From the NCBI GenBank assembly GCA_030693535.1, contig JAUYAL010000006.1, positions 1 to 64,000 on the forward strand: a stretch of DNA of 64,000 nt, read 5' to 3'. The notes below the pieces were generated by a model that was given only the letters and a program-made list of their open reading frames with translations, did no database searches and had not been told where the DNA came from. The translations under genes were made by a program, and so were the position numbers. This document shows positions 1-8,583 of the stretch, piece by piece. Position 1 is the first letter of the stretch, and each line of letters begins with the position of its first letter. The DNA comes from Methylotenera sp. (lineage in GTDB: Bacteria > Pseudomonadota > Gammaproteobacteria > Burkholderiales > Methylophilaceae).

Positions 1-26
1 AAACTTTCTAAAAAACTTACCGATAA
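1..26 (+). promoter_or_regulatory. Sigma-28 (FliA) promoter of fliC, cut by the window edge
   Basis: ACCGATAA at 19-26 matches the sigma-28 -10 element GCCGATAA at 7 of 8 bases. Counting back 15 bases puts the -35 element TAAA at positions 0-3, and positions 1-3 are AAA, so only its first base lies outside the window. Transcription would begin near 33 and leave a leader of about 85 bases before fliC. FliA promoters for flagellin are the rule in proteobacteria; the position and spacing are seen directly. Confidence 0.75.
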
Positions 27-117
27 CAGAAATAACAGCAGCGCAAATTGAATTGAATATGCAAAGCTAAAGGCAATAAGATGTAGTTGTAATTAACTAA
101 ATATTAGGAGAATTATC

Positions 118-915
118 ATGGCTTCAGTTATCAATACAAACCTTGCGTCACTAAACACACAACGTAACTTATCATCATCACAAAGTGCATTAAACACATC
201 ATTACAACGTTTGTCATCAGGCTTACGTATCAACAGCTCTAAAGATGATGCTGCTGGCTTGGCAATTGCTACACGTATGGACTCACAAGTACGTGGTCAA
301 CAAGTGGCGATTCGTAACGCTAACGACGCTATCTCTTTCGCACAAGTTGCTGAAGGTGGTTTGTCTAAACAAACAGACGCATTACAACGTATGCGTGAAT
401 TAGCAGTTCAATCAATCAACGGTACTAATACAAGTACAGACCGTGCAAACTTAGAGGCTGAGTTCTCACAGTTATCTGCTGAGGTTTCTCGTCTTTCAAC
501 AGCAACTAAATTCAACGGCGCTGCAGTATTCGGTGCAGCTCAAACATTCCAAGTGGGTGCTGATGCTGGTGACACCATTACTACTGCATCTGTAGCTGCG
601 GCAACAATTACTGGCAACGTTTCATCTGTTGCTACAGCATCAAGTGCAATTACTGCGATTGACGCTGCATTAACTGCTGCAAATACTAGCCGAGCAACAT
701 TGGGTGCGATTCAAAACCGTTTTGAATCTGTAGTGAGCAACTTGCAAGTGTCAGTTGAGAACCAATCAGCAGCTAAATCACGCATCATGGATGCTGACTT
801 CGCGGCAGAAACAGCTAACTTGACACGTGGTCAAATCTTGCAACAAGCAGGTACTGCGATGTTAGCGCAAGCGAACTCACTGCCTAACAACGTGTTGTCA
901 CTGTTAAGAGGTTAA
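118..915 (+). CDS. fliC: Flagellin (filament subunit)
   Basis: FliC polymerises outside the cell into the flagellar filament after export through the flagellar type III system. The N-terminal ~140 residues show the D0/D1 signature (SSGLRINSSKDDAAGLAIA near residue 33) and the last ~85 residues carry the C-terminal D1/D0 helices, ending in a typical NVLSLLRG tail. At 265 residues it is short. The variable D2/D3 part is reduced to an Ala/Thr-rich stretch around residues 140-190. The start has AGGAG at 106-110. A sigma-28 promoter lies upstream and a strong terminator downstream, so it is probably transcribed mostly alone, with read-through into flaG. Confidence 0.97.
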   Translation: MASVINTNLASLNTQRNLSSSQSALNTSLQRLSSGLRINSSKDDAAGLAIATRMDSQVRGQQVAIRNANDAISFAQVAEGGLSKQTDALQRMRELAVQSINGTNTSTDRANLEAEFSQLSAEVSRLSTATKFNGAAVFGAAQTFQVGADAGDTITTASVAAATITGNVSSVATASSAITAIDAALTAANTSRATLGAIQNRFESVVSNLQVSVENQSAAKSRIMDADFAAETANLTRGQILQQAGTAMLAQANSLPNNVLSLLRG

Positions 916-941
916 GTTTTAGAAATGTAAGGCCCTTATCA

Positions 942-972
942 CCCACAGGACTGATCATCCTGTGGGGTTTTT
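942..972 (+). terminator. Rho-independent terminator after fliC
   Basis: A perfect 9-bp stem, CCCACAGGA (942-950) with TCCTGTGGG (958-966), has a 7-base loop and is followed by GTTTTT. It lies 27 bases after the fliC stop and 15 bases before flaG. It should set flagellin mRNA apart from the lower-abundance genes downstream. Confidence 0.9.
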
Positions 973-986
973 AGGAGGATAAAATC

Positions 987-1370
987 ATGTTTAACTCATC
1001 ATTAGATGGTTATGGTGCAATCAAAAATGCGGCCGCCGTGCAAAATATTGCCGGGGGCCAAATTGCTATTTCAAGCCCTGTAGGCGCTAAAGCAATTGAT
1101 AAAGTGGATGGTGTGAAGCCAGAAGTTAGGCAGTCCGCTGAGGTTGATAAAGTGGCTTTGGCAAAAGCGGTGAGCAAACTTAATGAGTTGGTTGCGCCGG
1201 CATTACAAACCGTTCAATTTACAATGGATGAAGAGGCTGACCGTGTGATTGTTCAAGTTGTCGATACTGCGACCGATAAAGTATTAAGGCAAATACCAAA
1301 CGAAGAGGTCTTGGCGTTCTCCAAAACTTTAGGAAGATTGCAAGGTCTAGTAGTAAGAGAGCAAGCCTAA
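987..1370 (+). CDS. flaG: FlaG family protein
   Basis: Small FlaG-domain protein of 127 residues, associated with polar flagellar systems and thought to influence filament length or assembly. The C-terminal half (LQFTMDEE-like segment, then VIVQVVDTATDKVLRQIPNEE) is the conserved FlaG fold; the N-terminal ~55 residues are low complexity. An AGGAGG-type ribosome site sits at the end of the fliC terminator. It lies between fliC and fliD, its usual place. The family is clear but its biochemical role is poorly defined. Confidence 0.9.
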   Translation: MFNSSLDGYGAIKNAAAVQNIAGGQIAISSPVGAKAIDKVDGVKPEVRQSAEVDKVALAKAVSKLNELVAPALQTVQFTMDEEADRVIVQVVDTATDKVLRQIPNEEVLAFSKTLGRLQGLVVREQA

Positions 1371-1518
1371 TCTGCAATAAGAAGCTTGTTTTTATGCTTT
1401 ATCGAGTAAATGAAATTTTGTTTATAAATTATGCTTGTCGAATTAAATGTACTTGTATTGTTTTGTATGTAAAAGATTGGCAAGCATTTAACTAGTAATT
1501 TTAACGAGGAGAATCATT

Positions 1519-3204
1519 ATGGCTACAACTTCAGGAATAGGCTCTGTCCTTGATGTTAATACCATTGTGAGTAACTTGATGAGTGTTGAAAGAGCACCTT
1601 TAACTAAGGTCGCAACACAAAAAACAGCATATCAATCACAAATTTCAGCTTACGGTACACTCAAAAGTGCACTGTCTACTTTTCAGTCTTCTGTTAGTGC
1701 GCTTTCAAGCTTATCTAAATTTAATGCGCAAAGCGTTACTTCAAGTAATACTAGTGTGCTAACCGCAACTTCAACGGGAAGCGCAACAGTTGGTAGTTAC
1801 GATATTAATGTTAGTCAGTTAGCAAAATCGCAGAAATTGAGTGTAGGTGGATTTTCTAATGTGTCTGATGTTGTTGGAACCGGAAGTTTAACGATTTCAT
1901 TTGGCACATTCACGCCGGAAGTGGCTAGTCCATTTACGCCAAGTTCGTTTACTCCAAACTCAGCTAAATCTGATCTTAACATTACCATTGACAGCTCTAA
2001 CAACACATTAGCTGGCGTGCGTGATGCCATTAATGCTGCTAACGGCAGTGTCAGTGCAACTATTGTCAATGATGGTACGACAAATAGGCTGGTGATTACG
2101 TCAAAAGATACAGGTGAAGTAAATAGCTTAAAGATTGCAGTCACAGATGATGATGGTAACAGTGTGGATGCATCTGGATTGTCTAAATTAGCATACGATC
2201 CTCAAGCTACAGCAAGCAACGGTAAAAACTTAACCTCATTACAAGATGCTAAAAATGCAATTCTAGAAATTGACGGCATTGACATTGTAAAGTCTAGCAA
2301 CTCAATTAGTGATGCTATTGACGGTGTTACGCTCAATCTTGTTGGTGTAACCTCTGGAAGCGCATTGAGTTTGTCAGTAGCAACAAACCAGGATGCAATT
2401 AAGACATCAGTGACAGCGTTTGTCGATGCCTTCAATAAGTTAGATACGACTTTACGCAACCTGACAAAGTTTGATGAAACTGGTCAAGCGAATGGTGCTT
2501 TATTAGGTGACTCTACAGCACGTTCTATCATCAATCAGATTCGATCTGTGATGAACACAGCGGTTGCTAACGGTAGTTCATTGAATACACTCTCACAGAT
2601 TGGTGTGACTTTTCAACGTGACGGTAAACTAAATTTAGATAATACTAAGTTTACCAATGCTGTTAGTAGTAACTTCAATGACATAGCAAGTTTGTTTGCT
2701 GCTACCGCCAGAGCAACTGACCCTCAAGTAAGTTTCGTGAGTAGTACTTCCAAAACACAAGAGGGTACCTATGCAATTGGGGTAACACAGCTTGGTACAA
2801 CATTGCTAAATGCACAAGGAACTATTAATGGAGCGGCTGCTACTGGCAGTGGTACTACATTAAGAGGCTTAATAGGTGATGCAAGCGAAGGGCTGACAGT
2901 TAATGTGTCGGGTGGAGCATTAGGTGCACGTGGCACTGTAAATTTTAGTCTCGGTTATGCAGCTAAATTGAGTACATTGTTAGATAACCTGCTTAGTGAA
3001 GATGGTATTTTAGCGGCTAGAACCGATGGTATAAATAGCTCAATAGAACGCTTAGATACACAGACAGAACGGTTGAATGCTCGCTTAACAGTAATTGAAA
3101 GCCGTTATAGAGCACAGTACTCTAAGCTTGATGTGTTGTTAACGAGCATGTCTTCTACTAGTAACTTCCTAACACAACAAATTGCTGCACTTAATGCAGG
3201 CTAA
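1519..3204 (+). CDS. fliD: Flagellar filament capping protein FliD (HAP2)
   Basis: FliD forms the cap at the filament tip and helps exported flagellin fold into place. The 561-residue protein begins with the FliD N-terminal domain (GIGSVLDVNTIVSNLMSVE, residues 6-24) and ends with the C-terminal coiled region (LDTQTERLNARLTVIESRYR and the TSNFLTQQI tail). The middle is Ser/Thr/Asn-rich and variable. AACGAGGAGAAT precedes the ATG. It heads a fliD-fliS-fliT series. The 148-base gap before it holds no clear sigma-28 site. Confidence 0.95.
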   Translation: MATTSGIGSVLDVNTIVSNLMSVERAPLTKVATQKTAYQSQISAYGTLKSALSTFQSSVSALSSLSKFNAQSVTSSNTSVLTATSTGSATVGSYDINVSQLAKSQKLSVGGFSNVSDVVGTGSLTISFGTFTPEVASPFTPSSFTPNSAKSDLNITIDSSNNTLAGVRDAINAANGSVSATIVNDGTTNRLVITSKDTGEVNSLKIAVTDDDGNSVDASGLSKLAYDPQATASNGKNLTSLQDAKNAILEIDGIDIVKSSNSISDAIDGVTLNLVGVTSGSALSLSVATNQDAIKTSVTAFVDAFNKLDTTLRNLTKFDETGQANGALLGDSTARSIINQIRSVMNTAVANGSSLNTLSQIGVTFQRDGKLNLDNTKFTNAVSSNFNDIASLFAATARATDPQVSFVSSTSKTQEGTYAIGVTQLGTTLLNAQGTINGAAATGSGTTLRGLIGDASEGLTVNVSGGALGARGTVNFSLGYAAKLSTLLDNLLSEDGILAARTDGINSSIERLDTQTERLNARLTVIESRYRAQYSKLDVLLTSMSSTSNFLTQQIAALNAG

Positions 3205-3225
3205 TCAATAGTAAAGGGTATCGTT

Positions 3226-3702
3226 ATGTTTGGACTAAACCAAAAAGGTGTTAACGGATATGCCAAAGTGGGTGTGGAAACTGGTGTGTTGGCAGCGAGC
3301 CCGGTTAAATTGATTGTAATGCTTTATGATGGGGCTATTGCCGCTTGTCATAGTGCGATTGCTTGTATGCAACGTAAGGAGATTGAGCAAAAAGGCGCGA
3401 TGTTGTCAAAAGCAATCATGATTATTGAGAGTGGACTCAGGCTTAGTCTGGATAGAAAAGCTGGTGGTGAAATTGCAGAAAGCTTAGATGCACTTTACGT
3501 ATATATGAGTAGTAAATTAGCGTCTGCTAACGTGCGTAATCAACCAGAGCAGGTGCAGGAAGTCATTAAGTTATTACTGGATTTGAAAGGTGCATGGGAG
3601 GCTATTGATACTAATAAAGCAACAGCACAAGTGCTGAATCAAGCGAAAAATAATCAGCAGGTAGGTGTTGCGCAAAATTATGCGTATCAGGCTAAAGTTT
3701 AA
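3226..3702 (+). CDS. fliS: Flagellin export chaperone FliS
   Basis: FliS binds the C-terminal disordered segment of flagellin in the cytoplasm, prevents premature polymerisation and escorts it to the export gate. The 158-residue product has the all-helical FliS pattern: an N-terminal segment around NGYAKVGVETGVLAASP, the conserved LIVMLYDGAI (residues 28-37), and a Leu-rich C-terminal helix with LLDLKGAWEAI. AAAGGG lies before the ATG, and the gene starts 21 bases after fliD and ends 15 bases before fliT. Confidence 0.95.
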   Translation: MFGLNQKGVNGYAKVGVETGVLAASPVKLIVMLYDGAIAACHSAIACMQRKEIEQKGAMLSKAIMIIESGLRLSLDRKAGGEIAESLDALYVYMSSKLASANVRNQPEQVQEVIKLLLDLKGAWEAIDTNKATAQVLNQAKNNQQVGVAQNYAYQAKV

Positions 3703-3717
3703 TGAGGGATTAAAGTA

Positions 3718-4041
3718 ATGGAATATCAAAAAACTATTCAGCTTTATGAGACGGTTGCTAAGATAATGCAACAAATGCTACATGCAGCCAAAATGGAAGA
3801 TTGGGATAAGTTAACAGAGTTGGAAGCTTTTTGTGCTCAACATGTTGCTACTTTAAAAACAATCGAAGATGCACAACCATTACCAACTGAAGCGTTAAAT
3901 CGTAAAGTGGCAAGTATAAAAAGCATTCTTGCTGATGACCGTGAGATTAGGAACTTAATTTCACCTTGGATGGCTAAATTAAACGCTCTAATGAATACTA
4001 ATCAGACGGAAAGAAGGCTGACGCAAGCATATAGTCAGTAA
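3718..4041 (+). CDS. fliT: FliT-like flagellar chaperone
   Basis: A 107-residue all-helical protein with the FliT look. It has a Leu- and Glu-rich first helix pair, MLHAAKMEDWDKLTELE at about residues 20-36, and a central RNLISPWMAKL-type segment. FliT usually chaperones the filament cap FliD, and in enterics also restrains FlhDC. Assignment rests on size, composition and position directly after fliS; FliT proteins are weakly conserved. GAGGGATTAAAG serves as ribosome site. Confidence 0.82.
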   Translation: MEYQKTIQLYETVAKIMQQMLHAAKMEDWDKLTELEAFCAQHVATLKTIEDAQPLPTEALNRKVASIKSILADDREIRNLISPWMAKLNALMNTNQTERRLTQAYSQ

Positions 4042-4053
4042 CTTTAATCTTGT

Positions 4054-5019
4054 ATGCTTAAACTGCCGGACAATTTAAGTATCAGTCCTGGTCCAGTACC
4101 AGTAGGTAGGGTGTTACCTGTTTTAGCGGTTGATAATATTGGAGCTACGTTACAGGAACTGAATGCCAGAGCAACGCAGTTCGTTCTGGGGCGTGAATAT
4201 TCTGCTCAGGTTGTTTCAAAAGTCGATGATAAAGCATTTTTGGTTAAGGTCGACAATGCTGTGTTGAAAATGGAGTTGGGCAACGCAGGGCATGTCGGTC
4301 AGTCCATTAGTCTGCGTTATGTTCAGGATAGCCCGGTCCCTACTTTTTTTCTTGCACCACAAACTGCTAAGCCTCCTGATGGTTCGGCAGATTTAAGTCC
4401 AGCAGCTCGCCTAATTGGCCAATATTTGCAAGAGGCCGAGAAAAACGGGGTCTCTAGTAAATTTGAAGCGGCTAATATCGTTACTCATAGCCCCAAAGAT
4501 CCCCAAATGGTTGCTCAAGGCCTAAAGCAGGCTTTCGTCAATAGTGGTCTGTTTTATGAGTCACATTTAAGTGAAATGTTGCAAGGTGGGCGCACTCTTG
4601 CAGCAATCATGCAAGAACCTCAGAACCAAAATCAAACCCAAACACAGATTGCCACATTAACGTCACAACAATTGACAATGTTGGAGCAGAATCGTCTAAA
4701 TTGGCATGGAGAAGTATGGCCAGGGCAAAAAATGGAATGGGATGTTTACCTAGACCAGAAGGACGGCGAGGGGGCTGAGCAAAATGCCGAACGTGATGAT
4801 ATTACAAGGCCTGTCATTAGTGAGATTAAGTTGAACTTTCCCCATTTAGGAGCCGTTGCAGCTAAATTAACCATTATAGATGGTTATGTGTCCATTAGTT
4901 TGCGTGCCGAGCAAGATGAAACATTGGATGTGTTAAAAAGTAAAAGCCGTGGGTTAACTCAGGCTATTAGTGATACTGGTTTGCAACTTGAAGGTTTGGT
5001 TATTTCAGGCTATGAGTAA
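4054..5019 (+). CDS. Second FliK-like protein with Flg_hook C-terminal domain
   Basis: A 321-residue protein whose last ~85 residues read like the FliK C-terminal (Flg_hook) domain: IKLNFPHLGAVAAKLTI, then an alternating strand, a helix and a final GLQLEGLVISGYE strand. Family members of this domain set hook length and trigger the substrate-specificity switch through FlhB. The N-terminal part is not recognised. No good ribosome site precedes the ATG. The gene overlaps the next one (ATGAGTAA), an FlhB C-terminal homologue, suggesting translational coupling and joint function. The regular fliK lies at 11289-12593, so this is a paralogue. Confidence 0.75.
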   Translation: MLKLPDNLSISPGPVPVGRVLPVLAVDNIGATLQELNARATQFVLGREYSAQVVSKVDDKAFLVKVDNAVLKMELGNAGHVGQSISLRYVQDSPVPTFFLAPQTAKPPDGSADLSPAARLIGQYLQEAEKNGVSSKFEAANIVTHSPKDPQMVAQGLKQAFVNSGLFYESHLSEMLQGGRTLAAIMQEPQNQNQTQTQIATLTSQQLTMLEQNRLNWHGEVWPGQKMEWDVYLDQKDGEGAEQNAERDDITRPVISEIKLNFPHLGAVAAKLTIIDGYVSISLRAEQDETLDVLKSKSRGLTQAISDTGLQLEGLVISGYE

Positions 5020-5371
5020 AGCAGGCGAAAATAAATTGTTAAGTCCGGTTCTTGGTCTTGCGCCAAACCCGCATGTGCCTCACAACCCTAATCAGCAGGC
5101 GATTGCGCTGACGTACGCAACAGGTGATTATGCCCCGAGAGTTGTCGCTAAAGGGCGCGGTTTAATTGCTGAACAAATTATCGCGAGAGCAAAGCAACAT
5201 GATATTTTTGTGCATGAATCAAAAGATCTGGTTGCGTTGTTAATGCAGGTAGATCTGGATGATCATATTCCACCTGCACTTTATCAGGCGATTGCTGAAA
5301 TTCTATCTTGGCTCTATCGCTTGGAGGAGGCTAAAGCTGATGCAGTAGGCGAAGAGCTATTTAAAAATTAA
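5012..5371 (+). CDS. fhlB: FhlB: stand-alone FlhB C-terminal-domain homologue
   Basis: A 119-residue cytoplasmic protein that matches only the C-terminal part of the export switch FlhB. It has the YAPRVVAKGRGLIAEQI segment, HDIFVHESKDLVALL, then HIPPALYQAIAEILSWLYRL. It lacks the membrane part of FlhB, and the autocleavage NPTH motif is not present (the corresponding stretch is NQQAIALTYATG). Such proteins, called FhlB, have been described beside flagellar genes. The start is the ATG at 5012, which overlaps the stop of the FliK-like gene. A role in supporting or competing with FlhB during the hook-filament switch is inference. Confidence 0.85.
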   Translation: MSKAGENKLLSPVLGLAPNPHVPHNPNQQAIALTYATGDYAPRVVAKGRGLIAEQIIARAKQHDIFVHESKDLVALLMQVDLDDHIPPALYQAIAEILSWLYRLEEAKADAVGEELFKN

Positions 5372-5724
5372 ATCTGCATACTCATAATGTCTTGGTAAGC
5401 AGATACTAGTTTGTTGCGAACTTGAATTGTTGCTTGAAAAGAAATATTTGCTTTTTGTCCTGCAATCATCACATCTGATAGACTGACGCTATCATCACCT
5501 AATGCAAAATTCTTGCCCAGTGTTTCAGCACTTTTTTGTACTTGATTTACTTGGTTCAGTGATGCTTTAAGGGCATCTGCGAAATCAATTCTCCCAGTAC
5601 TTTTGTCTGAGCTAATCGGTGATGCTAAGTTCGCTATACCCTCTGTTTGCGGACGTTGTGCTGCTGCCCTCATTTGCGCAAGCATAGATTCTATTCTGCT
5701 TGAATCAATACCACCTGCTTTCAT
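5368..5724 (-). CDS. fliE: Flagellar hook-basal body protein FliE
   Basis: FliE joins the MS-ring to the rod and is exported early. The 118-residue product has the typical C-terminal SLSDVMIAGQKANISFQATIQ-type segment and ends in a YQDIMSMQI tail. The reading frame extends upstream to 5820, but the start at 5724 is chosen because GGAGG lies 6 bases before it and the protein then begins MKAGGIDSSRIESML. It is transcribed away from fliF, as in enteric bacteria. Its 3' end overlaps the convergent fhlB by 4 bases. Confidence 0.93.
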   Translation of the reverse strand: MKAGGIDSSRIESMLAQMRAAAQRPQTEGIANLASPISSDKSTGRIDFADALKASLNQVNQVQKSAETLGKNFALGDDSVSLSDVMIAGQKANISFQATIQVRNKLVSAYQDIMSMQI

Positions 5725-5927
5725 GATTGACCTCCTATTAATATCTAACCTAAAATTTCTCATTACTAATGTAACATCTAATAGAAATATCAAGCTTGTA
5801 AATAAGAAGAGTAAAATCATTCTATTCTCAGATTCGATATGAGATGAAATTGCGATAATGTCGATTAACTAGTGGTCATACCGACTTGGTTTGTAGTAAT
5901 GTGTTTAGAGTTTAATGGAGAAATGTG

Positions 5928-7568
5928 ATGGCAGCAGCTGACGCCACCTTGGTGAATGAGGGTAGTTCTGGCGTATTCGCTCAGATGGGTAGTAAGCTAC
6001 TTCTGGTGGCGGGTATCGCTGCTGTTGTGGCTGTAATGGTTGTGTTCTGGTTGTGGAGTCAACAGCCAGACTATCGCGTTCTGTTCTCTAATTACTCAGA
6101 TAAAGACGGTGGTGCGATTGTAGCTGCGCTAGAAAAATTAAATGTACCTTACAAATTTTCCGATAGTGGCACGGCGATTATGGTGCCAGCAGCGCAGGTG
6201 CACCAAGTAAGGTTGAAGTTAGCCGCGGATGGCTTGCCCAAAGGTGGCAACATTGGTTTCGAGTTGTTAGAGAATCAGAAATTTGGTGTGTCGCAATTTG
6301 TTGAGCAAGTTAACTTTCAGCGAGGCTTGGAAGGTGAGTTGGAACGCAGTATTCAATCCATCGCTGCGGTAGACGTCGCGAGAATTCATTTGGCAATACC
6401 AAAACCATCAGTGTTTGTAAGAGACCAACAAAAGCCTACAGCATCTGTATTGTTAAATCTTCGTCCTGGTAGAACACTAGATGCTCAGCAGGTGAGTGCG
6501 GTTGTACACTTGGTGGCGAGTAGTGTTCCGAATCTCCCGACTGCCAATGTTACCGTGGTTGATCAAAATGGTAATCTGCTTTCAGATACTACTAAAAAAT
6601 TAGGTGCTAAAAATCTAGATCCAGAGCAGTTAAAGTATGTAGATGAGATTCAGCAAAGCATCGTCAAGCGTGTGGAGTCTATCATTAGTCCAATAGTTGG
6701 ACTTAAAAATGTTCGTGCAGAAGCAAGTGCTGAAATAGACTTCTCAGTTCAGGAGCAGGCCGCTGAAACTTACAAGCCGAATCAACAACCAGATGCTGCA
6801 GCGGTACGCAGTATGCAAAGCAACGAAACTCAATCAGTGAATGGTGATACCGCAGGTATACCAGGTGCGCTTTCTAATCAGCCACCACCAGCTGCAACTG
6901 CTCCCATTACTACCGAAGGTGCTACTGATGCAAACGGCCAGCCTGTTGCTAATGCGGCACCAATCAATAGCGAAAAAAATCTTACAACAAATTATGAGGT
7001 AGATAAGACTGTTAGTTATAGGCAGCAGCCGATGGGCGGAATTAAACGTTTAAATGTTGCTGTAGTTGTCAATAATATGCCGGTCATTGATAAGAAGACA
7101 GGTAAAGTTACCTACCGAGCTTTAACTGCCGCGGAAAAAACTCAGATTAATGATCTCGCAATGCAAGCCATGGGTTTTAATCGTGAGCGTGGAGATTCAC
7201 TCACGATTGTTAATACCCCATTTGCAGGAGAGCCTGAAGAGGTATTGCCAGCTATTCCGCTTTGGGAAAATCCTCGTGTTATTGAAAATGTGAAAGATGT
7301 GTTACGTTTCTTAGTTGGTGTAATCGCATTGTTTATTATTTATCGCAAAGTCTTAAAACCATTGTTGAATAAATTAACTGCGCCTAAAGTGGTTGCGACT
7401 AATCAAAGTGAAGCACCAGATACTGTAGTGAATATTAGTGAAGATGGTACAGTGTCACTGAGTAAACCAGCCTATGAGCAAAAGATAGAGACCGCAAAGC
7501 AGATTGCAAAAGATAATCCAAGAATGGTGGCGAGTGTGGTGGCAAACTGGACAAACGGAAACGAGTAA
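5928..7568 (+). CDS. fliF: Flagellar MS-ring protein FliF
   Basis: FliF forms the membrane-embedded MS-ring on which the basal body and export apparatus assemble. The 546-residue product has a membrane segment near residues 22-42, the YscJ/FliF ring-building domains (VLFSNYSDKDGGAIVAALEK, then GGNIGFELLENQKFGVSQF), a Pro/Ala-rich central loop around 290-345, a second membrane segment near 457-477 and a C-terminal tail that binds FliG. A GTG at 5925 is in frame, but ATG 5928 is better spaced from GGAG at 5917-5920. It heads fliFGHIJ(K), with fliG 6 bases downstream. Confidence 0.97.
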   Translation: MAAADATLVNEGSSGVFAQMGSKLLLVAGIAAVVAVMVVFWLWSQQPDYRVLFSNYSDKDGGAIVAALEKLNVPYKFSDSGTAIMVPAAQVHQVRLKLAADGLPKGGNIGFELLENQKFGVSQFVEQVNFQRGLEGELERSIQSIAAVDVARIHLAIPKPSVFVRDQQKPTASVLLNLRPGRTLDAQQVSAVVHLVASSVPNLPTANVTVVDQNGNLLSDTTKKLGAKNLDPEQLKYVDEIQQSIVKRVESIISPIVGLKNVRAEASAEIDFSVQEQAAETYKPNQQPDAAAVRSMQSNETQSVNGDTAGIPGALSNQPPPAATAPITTEGATDANGQPVANAAPINSEKNLTTNYEVDKTVSYRQQPMGGIKRLNVAVVVNNMPVIDKKTGKVTYRALTAAEKTQINDLAMQAMGFNRERGDSLTIVNTPFAGEPEEVLPAIPLWENPRVIENVKDVLRFLVGVIALFIIYRKVLKPLLNKLTAPKVVATNQSEAPDTVVNISEDGTVSLSKPAYEQKIETAKQIAKDNPRMVASVVANWTNGNE

Positions 7569-7573
7569 TATAA

Positions 7574-8572
7574 ATGAGTGATGCAGGTGTGATGAGAAGC
7601 GCAGTTTTAATGCTCGCGTTGGGTGAGGATGAAGCTGCGGAGGTGATGAAGTTTCTTAGTCCAAAAGAGGTGCAGAAGCTTGGTGCTGCCATGGCTACAT
7701 TAAAGTCAGTGGGGCGCGAGCAGGTAGAGACTGTTGTTAGTGAGTTTTTAGTTGAAGCGGAAATGAGCAGTAATCTGGGGCTTGATTCAGATGAGTATAT
7801 TCGTTCAGTACTTACTAAAGCACTTGGTGACGATAAAGCGTCTAGTTTACTTAATCGTATTCTGCAAACGAGAGATGCAAGCGGTATTGAAAGCTTGAAA
7901 TGGATGGATGCACATACGGTAGCTGAGTTTATTAAAAATGAACATCCACAGATTATCGCTACTATCTTGGTGCATTTGGAGCCTGATCAAGTGGCGGAAA
8001 TTTTTGGGCACTTCACCGATCGTTTACGTCAGGATGTGATGCTGCGTATTGCAACGCTGGATGGTGTTAAACCTGTGGCATTGCGTGAACTTAATGAAGT
8101 CATGACTAAATTGTTGACTGGTAATGAGAATCTGAAAAAACAAACCATGGGTGGCGTCAAAGTCGCGGCTAATATTATGAACTTCATGAACGGTGAAACA
8201 GAGGCTGTTGTGATGGAGGGGCTTAAGAATTACGACGATGACATGGCTCAACGTATTATGGATGAGATGTTTGTGTTTGATAACATCATGGATATTGATG
8301 ATAAAGGTATTCAGGTCATGCTGAGAGAAGTTCAGTCTGAGACTCTCATTATTGCGCTTAAAGGCACAACCGACGAAATGCGCGAGAAAATATTTAAAAA
8401 TATGTCATCCCGCGCTGCGGAGATGATGCGTGAAGATTTAGAGTCTAAAGGGCCTGTTAAACTTTCAGAGGTTGAGGCACAACAGAAACAAATATTGCAA
8501 ATTGTGCGTAGACTTGCTGATGAGGGACAGATTCAGTTGGCTGGTAAAGGCGGCGATGATCAATATGTATAA
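7574..8572 (+). CDS. fliG: Flagellar motor switch protein FliG
   Basis: FliG is the rotor protein that contacts the stator and, with FliM and FliN, forms the C-ring. Its 332 residues show the N-terminal FliF-binding domain (LALGEDEAAEVMKFLSPKEVQKLGAAM), the EHPQ-containing middle domain (NEHPQIIATILVHLEPDQVAEI, about 118-139), and the C-terminal domain with the charged torque helix (LIIALKGTTDEMREKIFKNMS). It follows fliF by 6 bases and length matches the family. The middle EHPQ motif is intact. Confidence 0.97.
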   Translation: MSDAGVMRSAVLMLALGEDEAAEVMKFLSPKEVQKLGAAMATLKSVGREQVETVVSEFLVEAEMSSNLGLDSDEYIRSVLTKALGDDKASSLLNRILQTRDASGIESLKWMDAHTVAEFIKNEHPQIIATILVHLEPDQVAEIFGHFTDRLRQDVMLRIATLDGVKPVALRELNEVMTKLLTGNENLKKQTMGGVKVAANIMNFMNGETEAVVMEGLKNYDDDMAQRIMDEMFVFDNIMDIDDKGIQVMLREVQSETLIIALKGTTDEMREKIFKNMSSRAAEMMREDLESKGPVKLSEVEAQQKQILQIVRRLADEGQIQLAGKGGDDQYV

Positions 8573-8583
8573 GGCAAATCTGC

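Noticed and set aside
1815..2459. Open frames on the minus strand of fliD and similar long antisense frames in fimV, flgK and guaA.
   Set aside because: They have no ribosome sites, no recognisable domains, and lie wholly inside well-supported genes; they reflect codon bias of the true strand.
5820..5870. TGCGATAA at about 5850 as a sigma-28 promoter for fliF.
   Set aside because: The bases 15 upstream do not resemble TAAA, and fliF is normally a class-2 gene.
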